A stretch of DNA of 64,000 nt from Trebonia sp963785645 (GCA_963785645.1 CAWAWG010000012.1:124001-188000), one strand, 5' to 3'; shown: positions 16,202 through 25,363, numbered from the stretch's first letter. Made by a program: numbers and translations. The notes: generated from the sequence alone by a model not told the origin.

Positions 16202-18421
16202 TCAGTTCTCGCGGGAAGCGACGCTCACGGGCTGGCGGGACTCGCCTTCCAGGTTTATGTGCGGTACCACGGGCTCCAGCCAGCGCGGCAGCCACCACGC
16301 GCGCGACCCGAGCAGCGACATGATCGACGGCACCAGGATCATCCTGACCAGGGAGGCATCGATCAGCACCGCGAACGCCATGCCGACGGCGAGCATCTTC
16401 ACCGTGGGATCGGGGTTCAGCACGAAGCTGGTGAACACCACGATCATGATGGCGGCGGCGGTCGTGATGACCCGGGCCGTCGCGCCGATCCCGATGGCGA
16501 CCGAGCGATGCGCGTCGCCGGTGTCCAGCCACGCCTCGTGCACCCGGGACAGCAGGAACACCTCGTAGTCCATGGACAGGCCGAACACGATGCAGAAGAC
16601 GAGCATCGGAACGTACGCGGGGATCGGCAGCGTCGACTGCAGCCCGAATACGCCCTTCAGCCAGCCCCACTCGAAGATGGCGACGATCACGCCGTACGCG
16701 GCGCCGATGGACAAGATGTTGAGCACCGCGGCCTTGATCGCGATCACCACCGAGCGGAACGCCACCGTCAGCAGGATGAACGACAGTGCGACGACGGCGA
16801 GGATCAGCCACAGGAGGCGGCTGGTGATCTGGTTGGTGAAATCGACCGCACCCGCCGTGGTGCCCGTGACATAGCTGGTGGCCGGCGACTTAGGCAGCAC
16901 GGTGTCGCGCAGGGTGTTCACCAGGGCCGTGGTCTGGGTGGCCTGCGGCCGCGTGGTCGGGATGACGTTGAAGACCGCGGTGGTACCTGACGAGTTCACC
17001 GCCGCCGGTGTCACCGAGGCGACGCCGCTGGTGCTGGTGATATTCGACTGCATCGTGGACAGCAGCGAACTGTTCGCCGAACTGGACTGGTTGGGCAGTT
17101 GGACGACGACGGTCAGCGGCCCGTTCACCCCCACCCCGAAGCCCTCGGAGATCAGGTCATACGCCTGCCGGCTGGAGTCCGACGTCGGGTTCGTTCCGTT
17201 GTCCGGCTGCCCGAGCGTGATGGACAGCAGCGGAATCGCGAGCACCAGCAGCACCATCACGCTTGCGATGCCCCACGGCCACGGGTGGTTGCTCACCATC
17301 CGTCCCCAGCGGGCAAAAGCGCTCCGCTCGTGCTGCTCGTGCGTGGCCGCCGCGGTCTGCGCCGCCTGCTGCTGGGCGGTCAGCCGCTGCTTGCGCGCGA
17401 CGAACCGGGCGTTCAGCGACCGCGCTCCCTCCCGGACCAGCCCCATGAAAGCCGGGACCAGGGTGAGGGCGGAGATCATCGTGACCACGACTACCAGCGC
17501 CGCGGCCAGGCCAAGCGAACCGACGAAACCGACTCCCGAGATATACAGTCCGAGCACCGAGACGGCCACCGTGCTGCCTGCCACCACGATGGCGGAGCCG
17601 GAGGTCCCCGTGGCGGAACGTATCGCCGGGTTCACCGCTTGTCCGGCGTCGAGATTCTCCCGGTAGCGGGCGACCAGGAAGAGCCCGTAGTCGACCGCGA
17701 CACCGAGTCCGAGGAGTGTGCCGATGGTCGGCGCGGTTGTCGGGAACGTGATCAGCTTCGCGAGCAGCCCGAGCAGCGCCAGCCCGCTGAGCACGCTGAA
17801 GATCGCCGACACCAGCGGTATCGCCGCGGCCATCAGCGAACCGAACATGAACAGCAGCAGCACCAGTGCCAGCGACAGCCCGATGATCTCGGAACTGCGG
17901 TCGCCCGTGGTCTGCCCGATCTCGCCCGCCCCGGCGCCGTATGCCACCTGAAGGCCCGCATTGGTAGCGGGCGCGACGGCGGCATTGAGCTGGTCCAGGT
18001 ACGCGGCGTCGAGCGAATCCGGGTTCACGCTCCAGGAGACGCTGGCGTAGGCGATCGTGCCGTTCGCGGATACGGCGCCGGTGTTCGACGAGGCGAACGG
18101 GCTGACCGCCTTGATGACGTCCGGCAGGTTGGACACGTTGCTGACCGACTGGTTGACCGCCGACTCCTGCGCGGTCACCGTCCCCGTGTTGGCGTGAAAG
18201 ACGATTTGCCCGCCATATCCGCCTTGCTGGGGAAACGTGCTGTTAAGCACGTTCTGGCCAGCGGCGGAGTCACTCCCCGAAATCGTGTAGTTGTTGACGT
18301 ACTCGCCGCCGTAGAAGTGCTTGCCCACCAGAAGCCCGGCCAGCACTACAACCCACACGCCGATGAAGATCCAGTGCTTTCTGGCCGCGAAGCCACCCAG
18401 GCGTTCCAACAGTGTATTCAT
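16202..18421 (-). CDS. MMPL family RND transporter
   Basis: 739 residues with the two-fold repeat of MMPL transporters: an N-terminal helix, a first large outer loop (about residues 45-190), a membrane bundle with LLGLGVAVDYGLFLVARYREN, a basic cytoplasmic linker, a second helix and outer loop, and a second bundle with FCIVFGLSMDYEVFLLSRVHEAW. The paired Asp-Tyr motifs in the fourth helix of each half are the proton-relay positions of the family. ATG at 18421 was chosen: AGAGGGGGG lies 10 bases upstream, and the longer open frame beyond it is antisense to the quinone oxidoreductase gene. Cargo unknown; MMPL proteins export lipids or small molecules. A perfect palindrome lies about 65 bases upstream (18487-18509). 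Confidence 0.9.
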   Translation of the reverse strand: MNTLLERLGGFAARKHWIFIGVWVVVLAGLLVGKHFYGGEYVNNYTISGSDSAAGQNVLNSTFPQQGGYGGQIVFHANTGTVTAQESAVNQSVSNVSNLPDVIKAVSPFASSNTGAVSANGTIAYASVSWSVNPDSLDAAYLDQLNAAVAPATNAGLQVAYGAGAGEIGQTTGDRSSEIIGLSLALVLLLFMFGSLMAAAIPLVSAIFSVLSGLALLGLLAKLITFPTTAPTIGTLLGLGVAVDYGLFLVARYRENLDAGQAVNPAIRSATGTSGSAIVVAGSTVAVSVLGLYISGVGFVGSLGLAAALVVVVTMISALTLVPAFMGLVREGARSLNARFVARKQRLTAQQQAAQTAAATHEQHERSAFARWGRMVSNHPWPWGIASVMVLLVLAIPLLSITLGQPDNGTNPTSDSSRQAYDLISEGFGVGVNGPLTVVVQLPNQSSSANSSLLSTMQSNITSTSGVASVTPAAVNSSGTTAVFNVIPTTRPQATQTTALVNTLRDTVLPKSPATSYVTGTTAGAVDFTNQITSRLLWLILAVVALSFILLTVAFRSVVIAIKAAVLNILSIGAAYGVIVAIFEWGWLKGVFGLQSTLPIPAYVPMLVFCIVFGLSMDYEVFLLSRVHEAWLDTGDAHRSVAIGIGATARVITTAAAIMIVVFTSFVLNPDPTVKMLAVGMAFAVLIDASLVRMILVPSIMSLLGSRAWWLPRWLEPVVPHINLEGESRQPVSVASREN

Positions 18422-18486
18422 GGACCAGGCCCCCCTCTGATCCGGTTTTCGGTCAGCATAAACGCCATCCGGCAGGGTGGCTAGGC

Positions 18487-18509
18487 CCTTGCAGCGGACC
18501 GCTGCAAGG
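18487..18509. promoter_or_regulatory. perfect 11-base inverted repeat upstream of the MMPL gene, candidate operator
   Basis: CCTTGCAGCGG and CCGCTGCAAGG separated by one base. The size and symmetry suit a TetR-type repressor site. It lies in the 336-base gap between the divergent MMPL and quinone oxidoreductase genes. No regulator gene is adjacent. Confidence 0.45.
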
Positions 18510-18680
18510 CCAGTGCCAGGGCAAACGCGTCGTTTACGGGCCGAAGCCGGCCGACTCTGGCCTGCCCGCGCGGTGAGTCGGTGGCGGAATCGGAGGCTGC
18601 CGCATTCGTTCGGGATGAGGCGAATACCGCGGTCCCGTGGCCTGCGGATCGCTTCTCCGTGAGCAGTAAACTCGGTTGAT

Positions 18681-18697
18681 ATGTCACGTAGCGACAT
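18681..18697. promoter_or_regulatory. interrupted dyad upstream of the quinone oxidoreductase gene
   Basis: ATGTC and GACAT with a 7-base centre (ATGTCACGTAGCGACAT), about 60 bases before the oxidoreductase ATG. A regulator site is possible; only the outer five bases pair perfectly. Confidence 0.3.
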
Positions 18698-18757
18698 GGC
18701 CGGGCCTGAGCCCGTCGGCGGATGGCTCGACGCGGACCAGGAAGGAAGGGAACCGCC

Positions 18758-19663
18758 ATGCCCAACGCGATTGTGATGACCGGGTACGGACCGCCCGAGG
18801 TGCTGCAGTGGACCGAGGTCCCGCTCACCGAACCGGGTGAGGGGCAGATCAGGATCAAGGTCAAGGCCGCTGGCATCAGCCCGACCGATCTCGCCCTGCG
18901 AGCCGGCTATCTCAAAGAAATCCCGCTGCCACCCGGCGCCGTGCTCGGCTACGAGGCGGCAGGCACCGTCGACGCGGTCGGGCCCGGGGTAACCGGCACG
19001 TTCATCGGCGACAGCGTCACCGCCCTGCTGTTCACCCTGGGCGGCTACGCCGAGTACGCGGTGGCATCGATCTGGACCGGCAAGCCGGACAGCGTCTCGT
19101 GGGCCGATGCCGCCGCACTGCCAAGCTCGGCCGAGGCGGCCGTCGGCGTGCTCAGGCAGCTGAATGTCACTAGCGGCGAGACGCTGCTGCTGCTCGGCGG
19201 CGGCGGATCCGTGGGCATCATCGCGACCCAGCTCGCGGTCGCCCAGGGGATCAGGGTGATCAGTGCGGTCGGCGAGCACGACGAGACGCTCGCCCGCGAG
19301 CTCGGAGCGACTCCGGTGCGGTACGGCGCGGGACTGGTCGACCGGGTCCGCGCGCTTGGCGCGGTGGACGCGGTGTTCGACGCGGCGGGCAAAGGCATCC
19401 TGGCCGACGCGATCGCCCTGGCCGGCGGGCCCGAGCGGGTCATCACCCTGTCAGACCCGGCCGCCGCTGACTTCGGCGTCATGTTCTCCCAGCCAACACC
19501 CGACCGCGCTCCCGGCGCCCTGGGCGAGACGATCGCCCTGCTCGCCGAGGGCCGGCTCCGGCTCCGCGCGCACAAGTCCATGCCCATGGCGCAGGCCGCC
19601 GAGGCCCACCGCCAGCTGGAAAGCGGCAACGTGCACGAGCGCGTCATCCTCACCCTCGAATAG
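18758..19663 (+). CDS. quinone oxidoreductase-like zinc-independent MDR protein
   Basis: 301 residues of the medium-chain dehydrogenase/reductase superfamily. The N-terminal GroES-like domain has AAGISPTDLALRAG and PPGAVLGYEAAGTV; the NADPH-binding motif GGGGSVGIIATQLA sits near residues 145-160, and IVTLxxP-like ITLSDPA follows. The zinc-binding cysteines of alcohol dehydrogenases are missing, as in quinone oxidoreductases, which reduce quinones or activated alkenes with NADPH. ATG at 18758 has GGAAGGAAGGG seven bases upstream. Divergent from the MMPL gene. Substrate unknown. Confidence 0.82.
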   Translation: MPNAIVMTGYGPPEVLQWTEVPLTEPGEGQIRIKVKAAGISPTDLALRAGYLKEIPLPPGAVLGYEAAGTVDAVGPGVTGTFIGDSVTALLFTLGGYAEYAVASIWTGKPDSVSWADAAALPSSAEAAVGVLRQLNVTSGETLLLLGGGGSVGIIATQLAVAQGIRVISAVGEHDETLARELGATPVRYGAGLVDRVRALGAVDAVFDAAGKGILADAIALAGGPERVITLSDPAAADFGVMFSQPTPDRAPGALGETIALLAEGRLRLRAHKSMPMAQAAEAHRQLESGNVHERVILTLE

Positions 19664-19801
19664 CGCCCGCGCGCAACCGGTGGGTCACTGGCGGCGGGCG
19701 CGCAGCACGCTCTCGTTCGGACAAATCAAGAGCATTAATCCGAACGGGAGCGGGCTTTATGCCACTCGGGCACGATCTTGTTGCTAACCCGTCCGCTGGG
19801 A

Positions 19802-20602
19802 CTACGGCTTCCTGGCGACGCCGCAGTATGCCTGCAGCCCGCGGTCGTCGGCGGCACCGAACCACTGCGCCAGCGGCACGACGCCAGGTCCGGTCATCTC
19901 CAGCCCCTCGAAGAAACGACTGACCCCCGCGTGGTCCCGCGGCGTGATCTGCGCGGTGACGCGCTCGTTGTAAGCGTCGGCACCCGCGGCCATGAAGTCC
20001 GCCGCGATGTCGCGGGCGGCGTGCGCCATGACGAGGTAACTGCCCGACGGCAGGGGATCCAACAGCCGGCGCACGACATCGTGCGGCTGCTCGGCATCCG
20101 GGACGAAGTGCATGACGAAGATGAGGATCACCGCTACCGGCTCGCTGAAGTCGAGCGTCCGCCGGGCCGCTGACAGGATCATCTCCGGATCCCGCACGTC
20201 CGCCTGAATGTAGTCCGTCTCCCCCTCGGGGGTGCTGGTCAGCAGCGCTTCGGCCTGCGCGATGACCACCGGGTCGTAGTCCGCGTACACGATCCGCGCG
20301 CCGGGCGCGGCCCGCTGCGCCACATCGTGGGTGTTATCCGCGGTGGGCAGCCCACTGCCGATGTCGAGGAACTGCCGGATACCGCGCTCCGCCGCCAGAT
20401 CATGCACCACGTCGATCAGGAACCGCCGCGACAGCTGCGCGATCGCCCGCAGCGTCGGCATGGCCCGCAGGATCTGTTCTCCCGCCTCCCGGTCGACGGC
20501 GAAATGATCGTTACCTCCGACCCAGTAATTCCACACCCCAGCCGAGGTCGACACCCTCACGTCCAGACCCGGCCCGTCACGCTTCTCATCGTCCTGCGGC
20601 AC
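19802..20602 (-). CDS. SAM-dependent methyltransferase, DUF574 (Methyltransf_19) family
   Basis: About 266 residues. Markers of this actinobacterial family are TSAGVWNYWVGGNDHFAVD, FLDIGSGLPT (SAM-binding glycine motif), VYADYDPVVIAQAEALL, and DFSEPVAVILIFVMHFVPD. The GTG at 20602 was chosen, preceded by GAGGAAAAGGG; the open frame continues upstream without similarity. Members are abundant in actinomycetes and their substrates are mostly unknown. It faces the amidase gene across a long gap with a strong hairpin. A real enzyme by motif, but not assignable to a pathway. Confidence 0.82.
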   Translation of the reverse strand: MPQDDEKRDGPGLDVRVSTSAGVWNYWVGGNDHFAVDREAGEQILRAMPTLRAIAQLSRRFLIDVVHDLAAERGIRQFLDIGSGLPTADNTHDVAQRAAPGARIVYADYDPVVIAQAEALLTSTPEGETDYIQADVRDPEMILSAARRTLDFSEPVAVILIFVMHFVPDAEQPHDVVRRLLDPLPSGSYLVMAHAARDIAADFMAAGADAYNERVTAQITPRDHAGVSRFFEGLEMTGPGVVPLAQWFGAADDRGLQAYCGVARKP

Positions 20603-21167
20603 GGCGACCCTTTTCCTCGCGGATTTCTCCTGGCAGCACTCAGCAGAGTAGCGCAAACCCGCCAATTTCCGACATATACCCGACCCGGTTTGCCGCCCAC
20701 CCACGAGTTCACGCTCGCATAGAGCAGGCGCAAAAATAAGCCGTAGGTTTTTCAGGCCCCCGGCCCTGCTCGCTGGCGGTCCGAGTCAACGGGTTATTCC
20801 TGCACGGGCTCATAGGGCCATTTCGTGTTCTACATATCCGGTCAAATCAGGTCACAGAATTGTGCTAAGTGGCCCTACGAACCCTGGGAAGCACGGCAAG
20901 GGCGTTACTTCGGGTGAATGACCCACGGGGCGCTGCTGCCTGGCGATTGAACCGCCCGATGCGCGGTTCCGCCAGCAGGTACTTGGGGCGAGGGGGGGAG
21001 CTACGGGTACCGAGACGAGGACGCGGGCGGCGGCCACCCGGATGATCAGCCACGAGAGCTACCGGCAAAGTCGCGGTCCGGCTCATATTCGGCAGGCGCC
21101 CGGGGGGCATCGAAATTCAGTGGCGCATAGAGGTGCGGAGGGGGTTGGCGGGTGGAAGGCTGGTCCG
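20603..21167. other. intergenic region with a strong imperfect hairpin at 20936-20978
   Basis: About 565 bases between divergent genes. The hairpin pairs CTGCCTGGCG with CGCCAGCAG (one bulge) on the outside and AACCGC with GCGGTT on the inside, around a 7-base loop. It could be part of a transcribed leader or a terminator. I found no tRNA or convincing small gene. Confidence 0.4.
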
Positions 21168-22409
21168 GTGAGCCAGCGATGGACGGCCCGGGAGATGGCG
21201 TCCGCGGTGCGGTCGGGCGCCCGGACAGCGACGGAGTTCACCGAGCACGCGCTGGCCGGAGCTGAGGCGCTCGACCCGGTGCTTTACTTCGTCGACTCGC
21301 TGGCGGCCGACTCGGCGCTGGCGGCGGCCAGGCGGATCGACGCGTCACCGTCCGGTCAGCGCGGCGCGCTGGCCGGGGTGCCGTTCCTGGCCAAGGCGGG
21401 GACTTCAGCGACGAGTCCCGTGGCCGGGCGGCTGACCGCAGCCGGCGCGGTACTGCTCGGCACGTCTACCCGGCCCGATCCGGCGGCGGTGTGCCAGGCG
21501 TGGGGCTGGAACGGGCGGGATCACACGCGCAATCCCTGGCACCCCGGCCGGTCGTCCGGCGGCTCGTCCGCCGGCGCGGCGTCCGCGGTGGCAGCGGGCG
21601 TGGTGCCGCTGGCCACCGGGGGCGATTCGGCCGGCTCGCTGCGGATCCCGGCCGCGTTCTGCGGGGTCGCCGGCCTCAAGGGCAGTTACGGGCGGATAGC
21701 GCGCGCGGCTGGCCGGTCGCGGGCCCAGCTGACTGTCTCCGGCTTTATCGGTGCTGACCTGGCCGACGTCGTGCTGGCCACCAGCATCGCCAGCGGTCCC
21801 GACCCGGTCGAGCCGACGGCCCTGCCGCACTGGCCGGTCCCGCCCTCGCCGGGCCGCACGCTGACCGTCGGCTTCTCCGCGGACCTGGGCTACGCCCGGC
21901 CCGATCCGGCGGTCGCCGAAGTCGTCCTCACCCGGCTGCGCGAGCTGGCCCGCGCCGGAACTATCAGCCTCACCGAGGAAGCAGTCCGCCTCGACGACCC
22001 CGCCGAGGCCTGGCTGCCGCTGACCGCACTGGAGAACAGCCGGCTTCCCGATCCGGCCGAGCTGGAGCGCGCCTACGAGCTGCGCCGCCGCAACGATGTG
22101 AAGCTCAGCCTGCTGTTCAGCAGCATCGACGTGCTGGTGACACCCACCACGCCGCAGACCGCTTTCCCGGTCGGCGAGTACGAGGCCAACCTGCCCGCCG
22201 GCGAGCTCTGCTGGGCCTTCAACGTCTCCGGGCATCCCGCCGTCACCGTCCCGGCCGGCCTGCTCGACGGCCTGCCCGTCGGCCTGCAGGCCGTGGCCGC
22301 GCCGCACCGAGACGACCTCGCAGTCTGGCTCGCCTCGCTGGCCGCCGTCAGCCTCCCCGATCCCCCGGTGTACTGGCCTGACCTGGTGCACCTAAGCAGA
22401 TGCCCATAA
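21168..22409 (+). CDS. amidase signature family protein
   Basis: 413 residues. The Ser-cisSer-Lys amidases use a Lys in GVPFLAKAG, a cis-Ser in RSSGGSSAGAASAVAAG and the nucleophile Ser in GGDSAGSLRIPAAFCG; all three blocks are readable here, as is GLKGSYGRI. A late VTPTTPQTAFPVGEYEAN and FNVSGHPAVTVPAG complete the family pattern. GTG at 21168 was selected, with GGAAGG nine bases upstream; the open frame begins earlier but has no similarity there. Hydrolyses some amide in the cytoplasm; substrate unknown. The stretch after AKAG is shorter than in many amidases, so substrate range may differ from GatA-like members. Confidence 0.82.
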   Translation: MSQRWTAREMASAVRSGARTATEFTEHALAGAEALDPVLYFVDSLAADSALAAARRIDASPSGQRGALAGVPFLAKAGTSATSPVAGRLTAAGAVLLGTSTRPDPAAVCQAWGWNGRDHTRNPWHPGRSSGGSSAGAASAVAAGVVPLATGGDSAGSLRIPAAFCGVAGLKGSYGRIARAAGRSRAQLTVSGFIGADLADVVLATSIASGPDPVEPTALPHWPVPPSPGRTLTVGFSADLGYARPDPAVAEVVLTRLRELARAGTISLTEEAVRLDDPAEAWLPLTALENSRLPDPAELERAYELRRRNDVKLSLLFSSIDVLVTPTTPQTAFPVGEYEANLPAGELCWAFNVSGHPAVTVPAGLLDGLPVGLQAVAAPHRDDLAVWLASLAAVSLPDPPVYWPDLVHLSRCP

Positions 22410-22529
22410 CTGGCAGTTACGCACACTGCCGGACTGCGCCAGGCGGCGTGCACGGGAGTCGCAGGGTCATTCGGGCGGGTAAGCCAGCTTCGCCCGGCGC
22501 AGGCCGTAGGAAGGATTCACCGCCACGGC

Positions 22530-22891
22530 TCACGCTCCCCGCCGGATCGCTTCAACTTCCGGAACGGTCAGGCCATAGTCGACGGCGACGTCCTCAGCGG
22601 GCTCATGCGCTGCGAGTCTGCTCACGATGTCCGCGACGCGAACACCCCGCCTGGCAACCGTCGGCTGGCCGCCGTTCAGCCACGGGTCGACGATAACCTC
22701 GGCCTTCCCGTACTGCGGGAGCTGGATCTGGCGGGTCCAGCCGTCCTCGTAGGTAACCATCGTCAGGTAGTCCCGCACGACCGGGCGGAACACCTGAGAT
22801 GGTCATTGCTGTGTGCGCCGGAGCCCAGGGTACTGGCACCGTAGCGGGCCAGTACCTGCGTGGGAACCCAGCCGTTCGACTCCATTGGCAT
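22530..22891 (-). pseudogene. DUF433 protein (antitoxin-like), broken by a frameshift
   Basis: The C-terminal 87-residue frame contains the DUF433 core: VDPWLNGGQPTVARRGVRVADIV, then a helix pair ending in VPEVEAIRRG. Upstream, another frame gives MPMESNGWVPTQVLARYGAS, ending near HLRCSA, which joins smoothly if one base is restored near 22785. DUF433 proteins act as antitoxins or transcription factors with a MerR/HTH-like core. No partner toxin (such as a PIN or DUF5615 gene) is next to it. It may be a fossil or a sequence error. Confidence 0.5.
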
Positions 22892-23000
22892 CCCGCTGAC
22901 CGTCCGCTTACAAGGTCGTCTCACGGGCCGTGGAAGGCTCTCAGAAGCTGCGATGCCAGGCCCCGATAGCGACCGGTGACATCCGGGATAAGGTAAACGC

Positions 23001-23222
23001 ATGAGCTCATCGACGCGGATCACGCGGGCCGTGCTGCTGGCGGCAGCCGCGGCTGCCTTGGCCTTCGCGGCCTTCCAGCTACGCGAGAAACATCAGGAAG
23101 CCGAGGCGGTCGTGCAGGACATCCATGACCAACTCGACGCCCTGGACCCAGCCATCCGGGCGGCAGTCGTTGCCCGGTTGACCGCAGATGAGATTAAAAA
23201 GGTCCACGACCTCCGTCAATGA
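23001..23222 (+). CDS. small hypothetical protein with one membrane helix
   Basis: 73 residues. An N-terminal helix (RAVLLAAAAAALAFAAFQLRE) is followed by a charged, helical tail (KHQEAEAVVQDIHDQLDAL, ending KKVHDLRQ) that could form a coiled coil. ATG at 23001 follows GGATAAGG. Divergent from the DUF433 remnant. No family recognised. The coding call rests on codon pattern and start site only. Confidence 0.5.
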   Translation: MSSSTRITRAVLLAAAAAALAFAAFQLREKHQEAEAVVQDIHDQLDALDPAIRAAVVARLTADEIKKVHDLRQ

Positions 23223-23550
23223 CCGCTGGGCTCCTGCGGGTCGTTCCCCGGGCTATAAACGAGACGACCCCGGTCCTCTGTCGAAGCGTGGCCCAGGCTG
23301 AGACCAGCTTGCTTCGGTCCGCGGAGCTGTCACGCCCGAGGGAGCAGCATTGCAGAGGGTCGGGCATCCCCCGCTGTATGCCTCTGAACTGGCCGGATAC
23401 GAGGTTAGCGGCCCGGCGGGTACCTTACTGTTCCGTCGTGGTGGCCGCAACTAGAACGCTACGAGGCGGCCGGCCTTGTCCTCGGCCACGCGTGTCCCGG
23501 GATGACGCAATGATAGGTTTAAGTAGTCATCTGTCGGCTAGCATGACTGC
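23223..23550 (+). other. intergenic region before the Fic gene, nothing firm
   Basis: About 330 bases. Short open frames are present, one ending around 23455 with LLFRRGGRN, but none has a family match I recognise. The last 40 bases are less GC-rich and likely hold the fic promoter. Confidence 0.3.
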
Positions 23551-24741
23551 ATGAATGCATCATCCCTTCGTCCGGTTCTATACACCGCGCCCCCGCTGAC
23601 AAGCGAGGACGAGGTGGCGCTCGGTGAGATCCACCAGATGCGCAAGAACCTACGCGATGTCCTGCGCACTCCGCGGCGATGGGAAGGCGGCCTGCGACGA
23701 TCCGCGCTGGCACGCAACATTCGGGGCTCCAACAGCATCGAGGGATATGAGGTCGCGGAGGACGACGCAGCCGCAGCGATCGACGGCGACGAACCTTTCA
23801 GCGCCGACGAGAAGACATTCCTGGAAATACAGGGGTACCGCCAAGCCCTCGGCTATGTCCTCGCGATGAGCGAGGCCGACTACGCCACCTTCGACACGAC
23901 GGAACTGCGCGCCATGCACTACATGATGCTCAGCCACGATCTAGGCAGGTCGCCAGGACGCTACCGCAAGGGGCCAATCTACGTCCACGATGAGCGAACC
24001 GACCGGGTCGTCTATGAAGCACCGGACTATGCGGCCGTGCCGCCCCTCATGGAAGCGCTCGCGGCAAGCCTGCACGTCGGCCTCAACAGCGATCCCATCG
24101 TCCGGTCGGCCATGGCGCACCTGAACCTGGTGATGATCCACCCGTTCCGGGACGGCAACGGGCGAATGGCCCGCGCACTCGCGACCCTCGTACTTACCCG
24201 CTCCGACATCGGCGAGCCGGAATTCTGCAGCATCGAAGAGTGGCTCGGCGCCAACACCGAGGACTACTACAGTGTCCTCGCCCACACCGGACACGGCTCG
24301 TGGCAGCCGCGCTCCGACCCGCACTTGTGGCTGACCTTCAATCTACGCGCGCACCACATGCAAGCCCAGACAGTCGCCCGGCGGGTCGATGAGGCCCGGC
24401 AGACCTGGAGCGAACTCGATGCGCTTGCCCAGGAGCACGGCCTGCCTGAACGGACGCTTGACGCGATGTTCGACGCGGTCCTCGGCTACCGGGTACGGCG
24501 CGGCGGCTATATGAAACGTACCGAGGTAACCGAGCAGACAGCCACCAGGGACCTGACCGCACTCGCTTCCGCCGGCATCCTGAGCCCGCGCGGCACCGGC
24601 CGAGGCCGCCACTACATCGCCGACAAGCCACTCCACACGATCCAGGATCGCCGACGCGCGACGCGAAAACCGCTCCGCGACCCGTACCCGCGGATGCGCG
24701 CAAAACTCGCCGAACCGGTCTGGCAAGCGTCATCGCCCTAG
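23551..24741 (+). CDS. Fic family protein (adenylyltransferase type)
   Basis: 396 residues. The core Fic motif HPFRDGNGRMAR has its catalytic His at residue 197, and the whole HPFxxGNGRxxR pattern is intact, so AMP transfer from ATP to a target hydroxyl is expected. An N-terminal inhibitory helix motif SNSIEG (residues 60-65, pattern S/T-x-x-x-E-G/N) puts it among the self-inhibited Fic proteins with an N-terminal alpha-inh. The C-terminal 100 residues form a winged-helix-like region (KRTEVTEQTATRDLTALASAGIL), which may bind DNA or a target. No separate antitoxin lies beside it, fitting self-inhibition. ATG at 23551. Targets unknown. Confidence 0.9.
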   Translation: MNASSLRPVLYTAPPLTSEDEVALGEIHQMRKNLRDVLRTPRRWEGGLRRSALARNIRGSNSIEGYEVAEDDAAAAIDGDEPFSADEKTFLEIQGYRQALGYVLAMSEADYATFDTTELRAMHYMMLSHDLGRSPGRYRKGPIYVHDERTDRVVYEAPDYAAVPPLMEALAASLHVGLNSDPIVRSAMAHLNLVMIHPFRDGNGRMARALATLVLTRSDIGEPEFCSIEEWLGANTEDYYSVLAHTGHGSWQPRSDPHLWLTFNLRAHHMQAQTVARRVDEARQTWSELDALAQEHGLPERTLDAMFDAVLGYRVRRGGYMKRTEVTEQTATRDLTALASAGILSPRGTGRGRHYIADKPLHTIQDRRRATRKPLRDPYPRMRAKLAEPVWQASSP

Positions 24742-25022
24742 ACCGCAGCTTCATCAGCGAACTCGTCTACGGGCCGCTCCTGCACGGCCGCTCCCGCATC
24801 ACCGACGAGGACGCAGTCAGCCTGGCGCGGGACGGTGCCCAGCGTGGCGGAATGCTCATGCACCTCACCGCGGATCCGGAGTCCATCGCCGCCCGCCTCC
24901 GGGTCCGCGACGGGACAGCTCCGCCCCTCAACCGCATCCGCGCCATAAGCGCTGGCTTCTATGCCGCGTTTTCCCTGTTCGCGGAGGCCGCCCCGGTCAT
25001 CAGTGCGGACACGACGGAAAGC
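24726..25022 (+). pseudogene. remnant of a P-loop nucleotide kinase (thymidylate-kinase-like), 5' end missing
   Basis: A frame without a start reads VIALDRSFISELVYGPLL, then DEDAVSLARDGAQRGGMLMHLTA, PESIAARLRVRDG and APVISADTTE. The DRSF-SE-VYGP block and LTADPESIAARLRVRDG resemble the middle and end of dTMP/deoxynucleoside kinase-like proteins. The Walker A part that should precede it is absent, because the intact Fic reading frame occupies that place (overlap of about 16 bases). It is most likely a truncated fossil from a rearrangement. Confidence 0.45.
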
Positions 25023-25066
25023 GCGTTACCGCAGCGCCCCGGACTGCCGCAGCGGCTTGGGGTCGA

Positions 25067-25245
25067 CGCGACGAAGCTGAAGAACTGTTCGGCCAACTCA
25101 CCGCCGCCGCCGGACCAACTGGCCTGCTGCCAGAAGAATACGCCCCCGTCAGCGAACGATCACTGGGCAACCACCCCCGCAGGCCTACAGCCACATCGGC
25201 CTGATCCGTTGCGCTCAGCGCCTCACCGAGCCAGGAAAGGACTTA
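25067..25245 (+). pseudogene. C-terminal remnant of a GH15 (glucoamylase-like) glycoside hydrolase
   Basis: Two neighbouring frames give RDEAEELFGQLTAAAGPTGL, LLPEEYAPVSERSLGNHP and, after a frameshift near 25178, AYSHIGLIRCAQRLT. This is the conserved end of bacterial GH15 proteins (a GLL-EEY-P block, then GN-PQA-SH-LI). The catalytic part is missing. Together with the kinase remnant before it, this is a gene graveyard. Confidence 0.5.
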
Positions 25246-25346
25246 AACTTCAAAGAGCATGTCGTTGTCCTGCGCTTCGGCTGTTTCGCTGGGGCATCAC
25301 GACCCTCACCGCAGTGAAGAATGCACACGCAGGCTCCCTAGTATTT

Positions 25347-25363
25347 CCCGCCTTCGGGGCGGG
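25347..25363. terminator. short GC hairpin with TTCG loop
   Basis: CCCGCC and GGCGGG around TTCGG, upstream of the FkbM gene. A stable hairpin that could end transcription from the remnant region. The surrounding 25246-25430 holds no gene I can name. Confidence 0.4.

Noticed and set aside
18422..19279. N-terminal extension of the MMPL frame to 1025 residues
   Set aside because: The extra 286 residues are antisense to the quinone oxidoreductase and lack similarity; a good ribosome binding site supports ATG at 18421.
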